From UBA1731 sp045595285 (GTDB taxonomy: Bacteria; Verrucomicrobiota; Kiritimatiellia; RFP12; UBA1067): a stretch of DNA of 45,317 bases. Of the stretch, positions 33,494 to 42,246 are shown in pieces. Within the stretch, counting starts at the first letter, position 1; each line of letters starts with the position of its first letter. The stretch spans positions 1 through 45,317 of the forward strand of contig JAZOAC010000019.1 in assembly GCA_045595285.1 (NCBI GenBank), in the 5' to 3' direction. Under the pieces are notes generated by a model. That model had not been told where the DNA came from. It saw only the letters and a list, made by a program, of their open reading frames with translations, and ran no database searches. A program made the translations under genes and the position numbers.

Positions 33494-33578
33494 TGGTGGT
33501 GGGACAAGGATTCGAACCTTGGAAGGCTATGCCAACAGATTTACAGTCTGTCCTGTTTGACCGCTCCAGAATCCCACC
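33494..33578 (-). tRNA. tRNA-Tyr (anticodon GTA)
   Basis: An 85-base class II tRNA on the minus strand. The acceptor is GGTGGGA/TCCCACC, the anticodon stem CAGA/TCTG with loop CTGTAAA, and there is a long variable arm. The 3' end is A plus encoded CCA. Cotranscribed with tRNA-Leu (48 bases upstream). Confidence 0.96.
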
Positions 33579-33626
33579 GCAAATTCATGCATTTGATTCC
33601 CTCGCATCTTTCATTAAGTGGATTAA

Positions 33627-33711
33627 TGGTGCTCGGGGCGGGACTCGAACCCGCAAGGATCTCTCCACATGCACCTCAAGCATGCGTGTCTGCCAATTTC
33701 ACCACCCGAGC
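33627..33711 (-). tRNA. tRNA-Leu (anticodon GAG)
   Basis: An 85-base class II tRNA on the minus strand. The acceptor is GCTCGGG/CCCGAGC (given in plus-strand order), the anticodon stem CATGC/GCATG with loop TTGAGGT, and there is a long variable arm and encoded CCA. The promoter lies at 33733-33761. Confidence 0.96.
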
Positions 33712-33732
33712 AATGGGGGAAAAACGGCGCAT

Positions 33733-33761
33733 AATATATCATATCGCGGTATGGCGTGCAA
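33733..33761 (-). promoter_or_regulatory. promoter of tRNA-Leu/tRNA-Tyr
   Basis: TTGCAC (33756-33761) and TATATT (33733-33738) are 17 bases apart on the minus strand, about 22 bases before tRNA-Leu. This gap is shared with the start of the plus-strand ABC transporter operon, whose own signal may be a TAAAAT at about 33774-33779. Confidence 0.75.
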
Positions 33762-33788
33762 GCGTTTTTTTTGATAAAATAACGCACC

Positions 33789-34421
33789 ATGTTTGAGGTA
33801 AGGAATATCAGTTTCTCAAGAGGCGGCAAAAGCATCCTTTCCGACGTCACATTTTCGGTCGCGTCAGGTGAGGTTGTTGCGATTACCGGTGCAAATGGTG
33901 CAGGCAAAACCACGCTTTTGAAGATTTTGGCAGGAATATGGATGCCTTCGTCAGGAACGGCGACTTTTGACGGAGTGGATATCCTTGCCGAGCCTGTGCG
34001 CCATAGACGGCATCTGGGCTGGCTTGGCGAATCCGCGCCTGCCGATGACGATCTCACCGTGAAGGCATATCTCAAATATCGCGCAAAGCTGAAGGGCGAA
34101 CAATCCCGCAAGATACCCCATCGTGTTCGCGAAGCGATGTCAATCTGTGGGTTGGATGGCTTGGCCGGATCTGTCATCGGCACTCTTTCACGTGGACAAC
34201 GCAAGCGTGTGGCGTTGGCCGATGCCGTTCTTCTCCGGCCTAGACTGCTGTTGCTGGACGATGTCTTTGCAGGGCTGGACGATTCTTCCCGTGAGGCTGT
34301 GGCGTCTATGATCTCATCGTTCAGCGTTTTTGCCGCCATTGTGGTTTCCGGACATGAAACCGAATGTTTTGCCCGCATTGGTGCACGTGCGGTTGAGCTT
34401 AAGGGGGGCGTGATCTCATGA
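33789..34421 (+). CDS. ABC transporter ATP-binding protein (GldA-type)
   Basis: A 210-residue ATPase subunit with Walker A GANGAGKTT (about residues 35-43), the signature LSRGQ, and Walker B LLLLDDVFAGLDD. It is short but complete for single-domain ABC ATPases. The next gene encodes its membrane partner, and the pair resembles the GldA/GldF transporters known from gliding bacteroidetes and present in many PVC genomes, where the transported substrate is unknown. No Shine-Dalgarno sequence is seen before the ATG, and a TAAAAT -10-like box about 10 bases upstream suggests a very short leader. It overlaps the next gene by 4 bases (ATGA). Confidence 0.93.
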   Translation: MFEVRNISFSRGGKSILSDVTFSVASGEVVAITGANGAGKTTLLKILAGIWMPSSGTATFDGVDILAEPVRHRRHLGWLGESAPADDDLTVKAYLKYRAKLKGEQSRKIPHRVREAMSICGLDGLAGSVIGTLSRGQRKRVALADAVLLRPRLLLLDDVFAGLDDSSREAVASMISSFSVFAAIVVSGHETECFARIGARAVELKGGVIS

Positions 34422-36478
34422 AACTGCCTATGATTGTGATGTTTCGCACCTTGACACGGCTTGCAAGGCAGACGACGACGCTGTTTGCGGCAGCGGCTTT
34501 TTTTGCAGCGACGGGCGCACTGTTCGCCAATGGGCTTTTCGCCGCCGAGGGAACTGCGGTATCGGCCCCGTCCATTTGGGCCCTTTCCGTCGCAAACGTA
34601 TTGCCTCTCTTGACGTCGCTGTTGACGATGCGGTTATGGAGTGAAGACGGGAATGAAGAGCGAATGGAGGCCGATCTTGTCGTCCCTGTTCCAGAAAGGG
34701 TGTTTGCCATCGGTCGATTTGCTGCATCGTATTTGGCGGTGATGATGTCTGTGGCTCTTGCGCTTGTAGTTCCATTGTTCATCCTACCCTGCAATTCCCC
34801 GGCCCTTTCCTCGCAACTAAGCGTAGTCAGATTTCTTCCGGCGTTTGCCGCATTGGCTGTGCTGGCTCTTCCTTTGACCGCGATAGGCTCGATGACAGGA
34901 GTGTTTTTCCGCAACGCCATGTCGGCTGCGGTCGCTTCCATGGCTATGACGTATGCTTTGCCGTACGCCGTTTATCGGGCGTTGATCTCATGGAGTCCTG
35001 CAGCGAGGATGAAATTTGCGGAGTCTCCTGTGATTGCGCGGATAACGGATGCTTCGGATGGATTCTTTTCTTTTGGCGCTGCGGTCGTGGCATTCGCCTT
35101 TATGATTTCTGCCTTGTTTGCGGCGTCAAAGGCACTAGCGCTGCGACGCATTGCCGGAGACGGCAGGCTTGTGCTCAAGCTGTCGTCGTATGCGGCGATT
35201 CTTTCGGCTCTGCTCTCGGCGGTGTTGATGTCTGCGCTTGCGCTTCGTCTGGATTTCATGGTTGAATGGCCTGGAGCCGTCCGCACCGCCTCGTTCTCCG
35301 CCCGTACTCGTGAGATACTCTCGGAGATATCGCATCCCGTGCGCATATCCGCATTTATGCGGCGAGAATCTTCAGGATTCCTGCCCGTTGCCCGTCTACT
35401 GAGGTTGGTCGAGTCAGAGTCGCGTTCTGTGGCAGGAGCCGGAATTACATGTGAGTTTGTAGATCCCAGATGGGATCCCAATGCCGCCGTCAGGCTAGTG
35501 AGAGCCGGAGCGGGCGAGGATACCATCGTGTTTTCAGCAGGACGGCGTCGCATTGTCGTACCGGTAAAGGACTTCGACGAAAGTGTCTGCGCCTCTGCGG
35601 TTCAGCGGCTTTCGATGCCTGCTAAATCCGAGACGGTTCTTTTCACTGTAGGCCACGGAGAGCCGTCTATTGGCGATTACGGTCCGTCTGGCCTGGGTGA
35701 TGCGGCGAGAGCCCTCCGCCAAGAGGGGTATAGGGTAGGCACGCACCATTCACTCACGTCTTCGGTGCCCAAAGACTGCTCAGTGCTGGTTATCGTCGGC
35801 GCACGCACTCCGTTTTCGACGGCTGAACTTCGGGATATAGGATTGTTTATCGCACATGGGGGCAGGATTCTCGTCGCCGACTCGGGCCGTCCCGACACTG
35901 GAATAAGGATGATATTGGATAGAATCGGCATTGTGCCTGTCGCCGAAGAGTCGGAGCATGTCGGGACCACGGACGGATCGGACATAATAGTGTCTGATTT
36001 TGGAGAGCATGCGGTTTCGACGCATCTTCATGGATCGGCGGTGCTTTTTGCGAATGGGGCGAACCGCTATTCGGTGCCGTTGGCGTCAGCGCCGAATCAG
36101 CATGGATTCTCGGTGTCGGCACTTTGCCCGTCCGGTAAGTATGCGTTCGCTGTCGCGGCGGAGAAGGGCGCTGCGCTTCGAAGCGACCTTGCCATACGTC
36201 CGGCTCGGCTGGTGGCGATAGGAGACCCCTCTTTTTTCCTCAACGGCGCGCTCCATTCCAGGGCAAATGCCAACCGTGATCTCTTCCTGAATTCAATCGC
36301 ATGGCTCGTTGGCATGGATGTATCCGGCGCGGTGGGCGCCCCCTCAAATGTTCTCTCGGTGAGGATGGACCGGGCCTCACGCATTCGTTTTCTTGTGTAT
36401 TCCACCGTGGCTGTCCCGTTCGCTGTTGTGATGTTTGCCGGCTTGTGGATGATTCGCAGAAGAAGGAGTTTCAAATGA
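34418..36478 (+). CDS. fused ABC permease and GldG-like auxiliary protein
   Basis: A 686-residue protein whose N-terminal part (about residues 15-285) has six or more membrane helices of an ABC-2 type permease (GldF-like). It continues as a GldG-type, IFT52-like extracytoplasmic domain (about 290-640, with VLFTVGHGEPS and HGGRILVADSGRP) and ends in one membrane helix (about 658-680) and a basic tail. GldF and GldG are separate genes in Flavobacterium; fusions occur elsewhere. It overlaps both neighbours by 4 bases, so translation of ATPase, permease and DUF4340 protein is coupled. The substrate is unknown. Confidence 0.88.
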   Translation: MKLPMIVMFRTLTRLARQTTTLFAAAAFFAATGALFANGLFAAEGTAVSAPSIWALSVANVLPLLTSLLTMRLWSEDGNEERMEADLVVPVPERVFAIGRFAASYLAVMMSVALALVVPLFILPCNSPALSSQLSVVRFLPAFAALAVLALPLTAIGSMTGVFFRNAMSAAVASMAMTYALPYAVYRALISWSPAARMKFAESPVIARITDASDGFFSFGAAVVAFAFMISALFAASKALALRRIAGDGRLVLKLSSYAAILSALLSAVLMSALALRLDFMVEWPGAVRTASFSARTREILSEISHPVRISAFMRRESSGFLPVARLLRLVESESRSVAGAGITCEFVDPRWDPNAAVRLVRAGAGEDTIVFSAGRRRIVVPVKDFDESVCASAVQRLSMPAKSETVLFTVGHGEPSIGDYGPSGLGDAARALRQEGYRVGTHHSLTSSVPKDCSVLVIVGARTPFSTAELRDIGLFIAHGGRILVADSGRPDTGIRMILDRIGIVPVAEESEHVGTTDGSDIIVSDFGEHAVSTHLHGSAVLFANGANRYSVPLASAPNQHGFSVSALCPSGKYAFAVAAEKGAALRSDLAIRPARLVAIGDPSFFLNGALHSRANANRDLFLNSIAWLVGMDVSGAVGAPSNVLSVRMDRASRIRFLVYSTVAVPFAVVMFAGLWMIRRRRSFK

Positions 36479-38112
36479 GAAACCGCAAGGCGATAATGTT
36501 CTTTCTCCTGTGGAGTGCGATTTTTGCGCTCGCTCTTTTCCTGCTGCCGGACACCAATGGCACATCTGCAGTCTCTGCCAATGACGGACTGACGGCCATT
36601 GATGTTCATGGGGTTGTGAGAGTCGATATCGAGCGTCGAACCGGCGACAATGGAAGCCGTGAGCATGTAGCCATTGTACGGACAGACGGCAGATGGCGAA
36701 TTGAGTCGCCCATTTCCGCCGAGGCTGACGAAGCATCCGTAAAGCGACTGACGGACGCAGTGGTGTTCGCGGAGATCGGGCATGGACTTACCGAATTGGA
36801 CATGGCGGCTTTAGGGCGCTCCCCCCGCGACTTTGGGCTTGCCGCACCCCGCTGCGCCGTGTCGATTTCAGATGGAAATGTACGCGATACATTTTCAATC
36901 GGGCGTGCCACCGCATCGGGAGATGAGGTCTATGTGAGCCGACATGGACACAAGGGTGTGTTCACCGTGCCAGCCGCCGTTGCAGAGGAGTTGATGCGTC
37001 CGCTGGTGGAATTTCGCCGTCGTCAGCTGTTTGTCATCAAGCCCTCGGAAGTGGTTGGGTTTGGATTGAAGGTGGCAGGTGAGCCGTTGACCCGTCTCGC
37101 GAAAGCAGACGGGCAGTGGCGCATCGCCAATCCAATGGACGCCCCTGCGGACAGGCGTGCGGTGGAGGCTTTGATCGGGGAACTGTGCTCTGCACAGGTT
37201 GTAGACTATGTTGCGGACGCGGGATCCGTTCATGGACTCGGCGAGGACGAGGGGTTTGCGGTTTCGCTCCGGGATACGTTCGGTGCGATAGAGAAGGTTG
37301 TTTTCGGTGTAGCAGACGGTACCAATTTAGTGTTGGCATTGACACCTGAAGGTGCTGTCGTCCATGTTCGTTCGGAATTGCTGGAACGGTGCAGGCTCAG
37401 GCAGAAAGAGTTGGAGGACACTCGGATATTCCCCGTTGAGGCATCCCATGTGACATCGCTGTCAGTGTCAGAGGGCTTTCCTGCATACGTGGTTTCCAGA
37501 CGGAGTACAGCAGCGCCGTGGATGATGGTGTCGCCCGTCGATGCCTCTGCCGATGCAAAGGTTGTCGAACGCCTTCTCGCCAAGGTGCTCTCTCTGCGAG
37601 GCGTGGAACTGCTGCCAGAAGGGAGCGACGGGGCGCTGATGGTATCGATAGGAACCTCAGTAACCAACTTCAATACACGTTATGTTTTCGGCAACATGAT
37701 GATGCAGGATGTGAGACTTGCGGATCTGTTGAGTAAAACCATGATTCGCTGCTGTCGAGAGCGCATCAGGAACATCCCTGTTAAAACCGCCGCCGGTGAT
37801 GCGTGGAACGCAAGGTTTCAGGAGGATGTTGTGTCGCTTGTAGAGTCCGGCATCGTGGCGGATCGAGTGGAGGCTGTAGTCCTTCGCGCAGAGGATTTTG
37901 CGCGCTGCGGGTTCAACCGTCCTGCGTACACGATATCTTTTGAGCTTAGCGACGAAACCTCGTCGTTGAGGCGGATGCTGATAGGTTCGGCGACTCCCGA
38001 AGGTGGAAGGTACGCCACAATCGGCGGTGTAGATGCCGTGTTTGTGCTGTCGGCACCGGTGGTTTCGGTTCTTACCAAGCCGGTGGAAAGTTCAATGGAG
38101 GATAAACGATGA
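36475..38112 (+). CDS. DUF4340 domain membrane-anchored protein
   Basis: A 545-residue protein with one N-terminal membrane anchor (MFFLLWSAIFALALFLL) and a long extracytoplasmic region with several copies of the DUF4340 pattern (GRWRIESPISAEADEASVKRL near residue 70 and again QWRIANPMDAPADRRAVEAL near 215). DUF4340 genes typically follow GldF/GldG-type transporter genes, as here, and their role is unknown. AAGGAG lies 6 bases before the ATG at 36475. The gene overlaps the GldG fusion and the epimerase by 4 bases each. Confidence 0.87.
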   Translation: MRNRKAIMFFLLWSAIFALALFLLPDTNGTSAVSANDGLTAIDVHGVVRVDIERRTGDNGSREHVAIVRTDGRWRIESPISAEADEASVKRLTDAVVFAEIGHGLTELDMAALGRSPRDFGLAAPRCAVSISDGNVRDTFSIGRATASGDEVYVSRHGHKGVFTVPAAVAEELMRPLVEFRRRQLFVIKPSEVVGFGLKVAGEPLTRLAKADGQWRIANPMDAPADRRAVEALIGELCSAQVVDYVADAGSVHGLGEDEGFAVSLRDTFGAIEKVVFGVADGTNLVLALTPEGAVVHVRSELLERCRLRQKELEDTRIFPVEASHVTSLSVSEGFPAYVVSRRSTAAPWMMVSPVDASADAKVVERLLAKVLSLRGVELLPEGSDGALMVSIGTSVTNFNTRYVFGNMMMQDVRLADLLSKTMIRCCRERIRNIPVKTAAGDAWNARFQEDVVSLVESGIVADRVEAVVLRAEDFARCGFNRPAYTISFELSDETSSLRRMLIGSATPEGGRYATIGGVDAVFVLSAPVVSVLTKPVESSMEDKR

Positions 38113-39152
38113 CGGTTTTGGTTACGGGAGGAAGCGGCTTTTTGGGAATCAATCTCATTCGCAAGCTTCGCGAAAACGCCGTGAAGGAGATACGTGTTTT
38201 GGATATTGCGGATTTCGATTATCCAGAGAAGTCCGAACCGTGGCTGAAGTTCACGCTTGGCGATGTGCGCGACGCCGCCGCTGTCGATCGTATTTCTGAA
38301 GGGTGCGATGCCGTGGTGAACTGTGCAGCGGCGCTGCCGTTGTATTCTCCCGAGGACATCCGCACAACGGAGGTGGACGGCATCCGCAATGTCCTGGCGT
38401 CGGCACGCAAGTATGGCGTAAATCGCATTGTGCAGATTTCGTCGACTGCCGTATATGGCGTGCCAAAGAAGCATCCGATATACGAGAACGATGAGCTCAT
38501 CGGTGTAGGTCCGTACGGCGTGGCGAAGATCGAGGCGGAGGATGTGTGCCGCAAGGCCCGTTCCGAAGGGCAGCCGGTTTGCGTGATACGTCCGAAAAGT
38601 TTCATTGGCCCGGAACGTCTTGGCGTGTTCGCCCTCTTCTACGATTGGGCGTATACCGGACACGACTTCCCGATGATCGGCAGCGGAAATAACCGCTATC
38701 AGCTGATGGATGTTGAGGATCTTTGCGACGCCATCTGGAACGCAATGACCTATCCAGACGACAGGATAAACACGGAATTCAACATCGGAGCCAAGGATTT
38801 CACCACGATGCGTGAAGACTACCAGGCGGTGTTGGATAAGGCCGGATTCGGGAAGAGGATAAGAGGTCTACCGGTGAAACCGATCGTCTTCATTCTTCGA
38901 ATACTGGAGGCCCTCAAACTTTCCCCACTCTATCCATGGGTGTATGAGACGGCATCGACGGACAGTTTTGTGTCCATTGAAAAGGCGGAACGCATGCTCG
39001 ACTTCAAGCCTCGCTTCTCAAACAAGGACGCGCTCGTCAGGAACTATGAATGGTATTGCGCCCACTTGCACGAATTCGCCGGCAAAACTGGTGTTTCGCA
39101 CCGGGTGCCATGGAAACAGGGGCTCCTCGCCTGCGCGAAATGGTTTTTCTGA
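38109..39152 (+). CDS. NAD-dependent sugar epimerase/dehydratase
   Basis: A 347-residue extended short-chain dehydrogenase with GGSGFLG (residues 7-13), the SSTAVYG segment and the catalytic YGVAK. Family members modify nucleotide sugars or, in some branches, hydroxysteroids. The substrate cannot be read. The C-terminal half has a hydrophobic stretch (PIVFILRILEALKLSPLY) that could dock on the membrane, as in 3-beta-hydroxysteroid-dehydrogenase-like members. It is translationally coupled (ATGA) to the DUF4340 gene and ends the operon, so it may work with the transporter; that link is inference. Confidence 0.9.
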   Translation: MTVLVTGGSGFLGINLIRKLRENAVKEIRVLDIADFDYPEKSEPWLKFTLGDVRDAAAVDRISEGCDAVVNCAAALPLYSPEDIRTTEVDGIRNVLASARKYGVNRIVQISSTAVYGVPKKHPIYENDELIGVGPYGVAKIEAEDVCRKARSEGQPVCVIRPKSFIGPERLGVFALFYDWAYTGHDFPMIGSGNNRYQLMDVEDLCDAIWNAMTYPDDRINTEFNIGAKDFTTMREDYQAVLDKAGFGKRIRGLPVKPIVFILRILEALKLSPLYPWVYETASTDSFVSIEKAERMLDFKPRFSNKDALVRNYEWYCAHLHEFAGKTGVSHRVPWKQGLLACAKWFF

Positions 39153-39283
39153 GGGGGGCACCCACGGCGACCGAAAATCGATGTCCATTAGAGGCTGAAG
39201 ACTTGCGAAATTAAGCGCAACTGATCAGGTTCGCTCACGTTCTCACACTACAGCAAGAAATCTGCTTTTTTCTAATTACTTCT

Positions 39284-39311
39284 TGACTTAGAATGCCGTA
39301 TATGATATCCT
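39284..39311 (+). promoter_or_regulatory. promoter of tRNA-Ser/tRNA-Gly
   Basis: TTGACT (39284-39289) and TATCCT (39306-39311) lie 16 bases apart, about 16 bases before tRNA-Ser. The rest of the gap after the epimerase gene (39153-39283) shows nothing clear. Confidence 0.65.
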
Positions 39312-39327
39312 ATGCCGCGTTTTCAAC

Positions 39328-39419
39328 GGAGAGGTGGCAGAGCCTGGTTGAATGCACATGACTCGAAATCATGCATACCCTCGCGGGTATCGGGGGTTCG
39401 AATCCCTCCCTCTCCGCCA
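39328..39419 (+). tRNA. tRNA-Ser (anticodon CGA)
   Basis: A 92-base class II tRNA. The acceptor is GGAGAGG/CCTCTCC, the anticodon stem CATGA/TCATG with loop CTCGAAA, with a long variable arm (ACCCTCGCGGGT), G discriminator and encoded CCA. Only 3 bases separate it from tRNA-Gly. Confidence 0.97.
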
Positions 39420-39422
39420 AGA

Positions 39423-39496
39423 GCGGGCGTAATTCAATGGCAGAATAGGAGCTTCCCATGCTTCTTACGGGGGTTCGATTCCCCTCGCCCGCTCCA
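39423..39496 (+). tRNA. tRNA-Gly (anticodon CCC)
   Basis: A 74-base tRNA with acceptor GCGGGCG/CGCCCGC, anticodon loop TTCCCAT, T-loop TTCGATT, and T discriminator plus encoded CCA. It is cotranscribed with tRNA-Ser and followed by the terminator at 39527-39564. Confidence 0.96.
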
Positions 39497-39526
39497 TTTT
39501 ATTTTCCCAACTCATTACTCAAAACA

Positions 39527-39564
39527 GATGGACGCGCCGAGTGAATGCGCGTCCATCCGTTTTT
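39527..39564 (+). terminator. strong intrinsic terminator, probably bidirectional
   Basis: A perfect 11-bp stem (GATGGACGCGC, 39527-39537, with 39547-39557) and 9-base loop are followed by TTTTT (39560-39564). On the other strand the stem is followed by GTTTT, so it can also end the argB-argD transcript. Confidence 0.88.
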
Positions 39565-39584
39565 GCAGGAAACTCCTTATTCGG

Positions 39585-40787
39585 TTATTCCGATTCATCC
39601 TCGTAGAGACCATCAAGAGCATCGCCCATCATCTCCACGGCCTCTTCAAGGTGCTTCTCGCTCATGGAAAGGGTCGGAAGGAAGCGAACCACATTGCCGT
39701 GGGCAGTCAACGCCAGAATGCCCATGTCCTGAAACGCCTCGACTATTGCCTTGGGATCACCGTCAATGACCATTCCGAGCATGCAGCCGACACCGCGAAC
39801 ATCAAGGACCTTGCTGTACTTCTCAACGAAGCCCTTCAGCCCTTCACGGAGAAGTTCGCCCTTGCGGACCGCAGCGTCGAGGAGCTTTTCGTCCTCGATA
39901 ATCTTGATGACCGCGAGCGCGGCGGCGGCGGCGAGCGGATTGCCGCCGAACGTAGAGGCATGCGCACCAGGGGTGAACACGTCTGCAAACTTGGCGTTGG
40001 AGATGAGTGCGCCCATCGGAACGCCGTCTGCAAGAGACTTCGCCGAGGTGAAAAGGTCAGGCTTGACGGAATAGTTCTGCCACCCCCACCACTTGCCGGT
40101 ACGCCCCATTCCGCACTGGACCTCATCGCAGATCATGATGAGATTCTTCTCGTCGCAGAGAGCGCGGACGCCCGCCATGAACTCCTCTGTCGCAGGGTTC
40201 ACACCACCTTCGCCCTGGACGGCCTCAACCATGATTGCAACCGTCTTGTCGGAGACTGCCGCCTTTACGGAATCGATGTCATTGAAATCTGCGTAATTGA
40301 AGCCGACAGGAAGCGGCTCGAAACCATCCTGGCACCACGCCTGTCCGGTGGCGGTGATGGTCGCAAGCGTACGGCCGTGGAAAGAGTTGCGCATCGTGAC
40401 GACTTCGTAGCGGCCGCCGTTCGCGGCACCCCATTTGCGGGCGAGCTTGATCGCAGCTTCGTTCGCCTCCGCACCGGAGTTGCAGAAGAACACCTTGCCG
40501 TCGAGACCGGATATCTCGACAAGCTTCTTTGCGAGAAGGGCCTGCGGCTCGTTGATGAAAAGATTCGAGCAATGACCGAGCCTTGCAACCTGTTCCTGAA
40601 CAGCTTTCACCACACCTTCCGTGCAGTGCCCGACGTTGTGCACGCCGATTCCGCTCGTCATGTCGTAGTACTGCTTACCGCTTGCGTCATAAACGCGGGA
40701 ACCTTTCGCCTTGGAGATGACAACCGAGGGCTTGTAGGTCGGCATCAGATACTGGTCGTAGATTTTCCTTGTTTCTTCAGTGTTCAT
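39585..40787 (-). CDS. argD: acetylornithine aminotransferase
   Basis: A class III pyridoxal-phosphate aminotransferase of 400 residues that converts N-acetylglutamate semialdehyde to N-acetylornithine in arginine synthesis. Evidence is VFFCNSGAEANEAAIKLAR (cofactor-phosphate site), FHGRTLATITATGQ, the Asp of MICDEVQCGMGRTGKW and the cofactor Lys in TSAKSLADGVPMGA. It overlaps argB by 4 bases (ATGA), so the two are translationally coupled. The pairing with argB favours arginine synthesis over ornithine or succinylornithine roles of similar enzymes. Confidence 0.95.
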   Translation of the reverse strand: MNTEETRKIYDQYLMPTYKPSVVISKAKGSRVYDASGKQYYDMTSGIGVHNVGHCTEGVVKAVQEQVARLGHCSNLFINEPQALLAKKLVEISGLDGKVFFCNSGAEANEAAIKLARKWGAANGGRYEVVTMRNSFHGRTLATITATGQAWCQDGFEPLPVGFNYADFNDIDSVKAAVSDKTVAIMVEAVQGEGGVNPATEEFMAGVRALCDEKNLIMICDEVQCGMGRTGKWWGWQNYSVKPDLFTSAKSLADGVPMGALISNAKFADVFTPGAHASTFGGNPLAAAAALAVIKIIEDEKLLDAAVRKGELLREGLKGFVEKYSKVLDVRGVGCMLGMVIDGDPKAIVEAFQDMGILALTAHGNVVRFLPTLSMSEKHLEEAVEMMGDALDGLYEDESE

Positions 40788-41641
40788 TCCGTAATCTCCG
40801 TTCCCACGCCTTCACGCGTGAATATTTCCAACAACAGCGAATGCGGCATGCGCCCATCAACGAGGTGAACCTTCTTCACTCCCGCCTGAATGGCGCGTTC
40901 GCATCCTTCGATCTTGGGGAGCATACCCCCAGAAATTGTTCCGTCCGCCTTGAGAGCGGCGACGTCCGAAAGCTTAAGCGTGGACATGAGGCTCGCAGGG
41001 TCTTCTGGATCCCTGAGAAGTCCGGGCACATCGGACACGAGGGCGAACTTGCGCACTTTGAGCTCCATCGCCAAAAACGCTGCGGCGCTATCTGCGTTCA
41101 CATTGTAGAGCTGCCCATCGGCACCAGTCGCAATGGGAGTAATCACGGGCATGATGCCGGCATCGAGCATCTCATTGACGATGCGCAGATCCACGCCGAC
41201 GGGCTCGCCCACGAAACCGCGGTCCGGCGAGGTGATCTTCTCGGCCGCAAACATCCAGTTTCCATGCACCGGGCGCGCATTCGTCTTAGTGTTCTGAAGC
41301 CTCTTTACCAGATCCGCATTGACCTCGTTGTTGAGGGTGCGGCGCACAATCTCCATGGAGGCCGCGTCCGTCACGCGAAGTCCGTCTACGAACTGCGGCG
41401 TAATGCCAGACTCCTTAAGCGCTCTTGAAATCGCCTTGCCACCGCCGTGCACGAGTACGACCTTCATGCCAACAGCATCCATGAACGCAATGTCAGCAAG
41501 AAGCGAATCGAGCGTGGCATCGCTCTCCATCACGCTGCCGCCCACCTTGACGAGCACGGTGGAACCGCAAAAATCCTGTATATAGGGCAATGCTTCTGTC
41601 AGCACCGCCGCCTTGTTCATCGCTGAATCCAACTTTTCCAT
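40784..41641 (-). CDS. argB: acetylglutamate kinase
   Basis: An amino-acid kinase of 285 residues that phosphorylates N-acetylglutamate in arginine synthesis. The N-terminal VLVKVGGSVM (phosphate site), VVLVHGGGKAIS (substrate loop), NVNADSAAAFLAM and GGMLPKIEGCERAI motifs are in the usual order. Two starts are possible: ATG 41641, which would be almost leaderless from the extended -10 at 41650-41655, and ATG 41620 (MNKAAVLTEALPYI), which matches the usual N-terminus and has only a weak GGA upstream. The argD gene overlaps its end. Confidence 0.95.
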   Translation of the reverse strand: MEKLDSAMNKAAVLTEALPYIQDFCGSTVLVKVGGSVMESDATLDSLLADIAFMDAVGMKVVLVHGGGKAISRALKESGITPQFVDGLRVTDAASMEIVRRTLNNEVNADLVKRLQNTKTNARPVHGNWMFAAEKITSPDRGFVGEPVGVDLRIVNEMLDAGIMPVITPIATGADGQLYNVNADSAAAFLAMELKVRKFALVSDVPGLLRDPEDPASLMSTLKLSDVAALKADGTISGGMLPKIEGCERAIQAGVKKVHLVDGRMPHSLLLEIFTREGVGTEITE

Positions 41642-41649
41642 GGGTACAG

Positions 41650-41655
41650 ATTATA
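41650..41655 (-). promoter_or_regulatory. extended -10 promoter of argB
   Basis: TATAAT preceded by TGA (TGATATAAT) on the minus strand, 8 bases before ATG 41641. A -35 would fall inside the tRNA-Leu 3' end and shows no consensus, which fits an extended -10 promoter. It implies a leader of only a few bases. Confidence 0.5.
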
Positions 41656-41667
41656 TCACATTTATTC

Positions 41668-41751
41668 TGGTGGGCGCGGGGGGACTTGAACCCCCACTCC
41701 TTTCGGAACTGGAACCTAAATCCAGCGTGTCTGCCATTTCACCACGCGCCC
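41668..41751 (-). tRNA. tRNA-Leu (anticodon TAG)
   Basis: An 84-base class II tRNA on the minus strand. The acceptor is GGGCGCG/CGCGCCC, the anticodon stem CTGGA/TCCAG with loop TTTAGGT, with a long variable arm, A discriminator and encoded CCA. It lies between rplQ and argB on the same strand. Confidence 0.97.
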
Positions 41752-41755
41752 GTAT

Positions 41756-41795
41756 AAAACACGGGCCGACGAATCCATCAGGGGAAACGCCGGCC
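41756..41795 (-). terminator. probable terminator after rplQ
   Basis: On the minus strand an 8-bp GC-rich stem with one G-T pair (GGCCGGCG with CGTCGGCC, 41764-41795) is followed after a few bases by TTTT (41756-41759). A smaller AGGGAC/GTCCCT hairpin overlaps the rplQ stop. The U run is short, so some read-through into tRNA-Leu is possible. Confidence 0.5.
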
Positions 41796-41817
41796 AGCAT
41801 TTTGAGGGACAAGTCCC

Positions 41818-42228
41818 TTACTTCGCCTCAGCGGCTTTCTCCTCGGCCGCAGGGGAATCGTCCTTGATCTCCTCGACGCAGACCCACTGCAAAAGCACCA
41901 TCTTCGCGGCATCGCCCTTTCGGGTGAAGAGCTTGAGGATGCGCGTGTAGCCGCCGTTGCGTCCCTCAAGACCGGGAACGATCTTGTCGAAAAGCTTCTT
42001 GACGGCCTTGGGCTGGGTAAGGCGGGAAGCGACGAGACGGCGAGCGGCGAGGTCACCCTTGCGGGCGATCGTGACGAGCTTCTCGGCGAGCTTGCGGGCC
42101 TCCTTGGCCTTGGGCAGTGTTGTCCTAATCGTTTCGGCAAGGATGAGGTTCGTAACCATGTTCCTCATCATCATGTCGCGGTGCTCCTTGGAGCGACCGA
42201 ACTTCTTTGCAACTCTCTGGTGACGCAT
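41818..42228 (-). CDS. rplQ: 50S ribosomal protein bL17
   Basis: Ribosomal protein L17, which lies near the peptide exit tunnel. The start MRHQRVAKKFGRSKEHRDMM and TRILKLFTRKGDAAKM are family hallmarks. At 136 residues it carries a short acidic-alanine tail (SPAAEEKAAEAK) beyond the core. It is the last gene of the alpha operon, 18 bases after rpoA. Confidence 0.97.
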   Translation of the reverse strand: MRHQRVAKKFGRSKEHRDMMMRNMVTNLILAETIRTTLPKAKEARKLAEKLVTIARKGDLAARRLVASRLTQPKAVKKLFDKIVPGLEGRNGGYTRILKLFTRKGDAAKMVLLQWVCVEEIKDDSPAAEEKAAEAK

Positions 42229-42246
42229 TGTGAGTGTCTCCTGAAA

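Noticed and set aside
39153..39283. A possible small gene or RNA after the epimerase
   Set aside because: No open frame with a start signal, no stable hairpin and no terminator could be supported.
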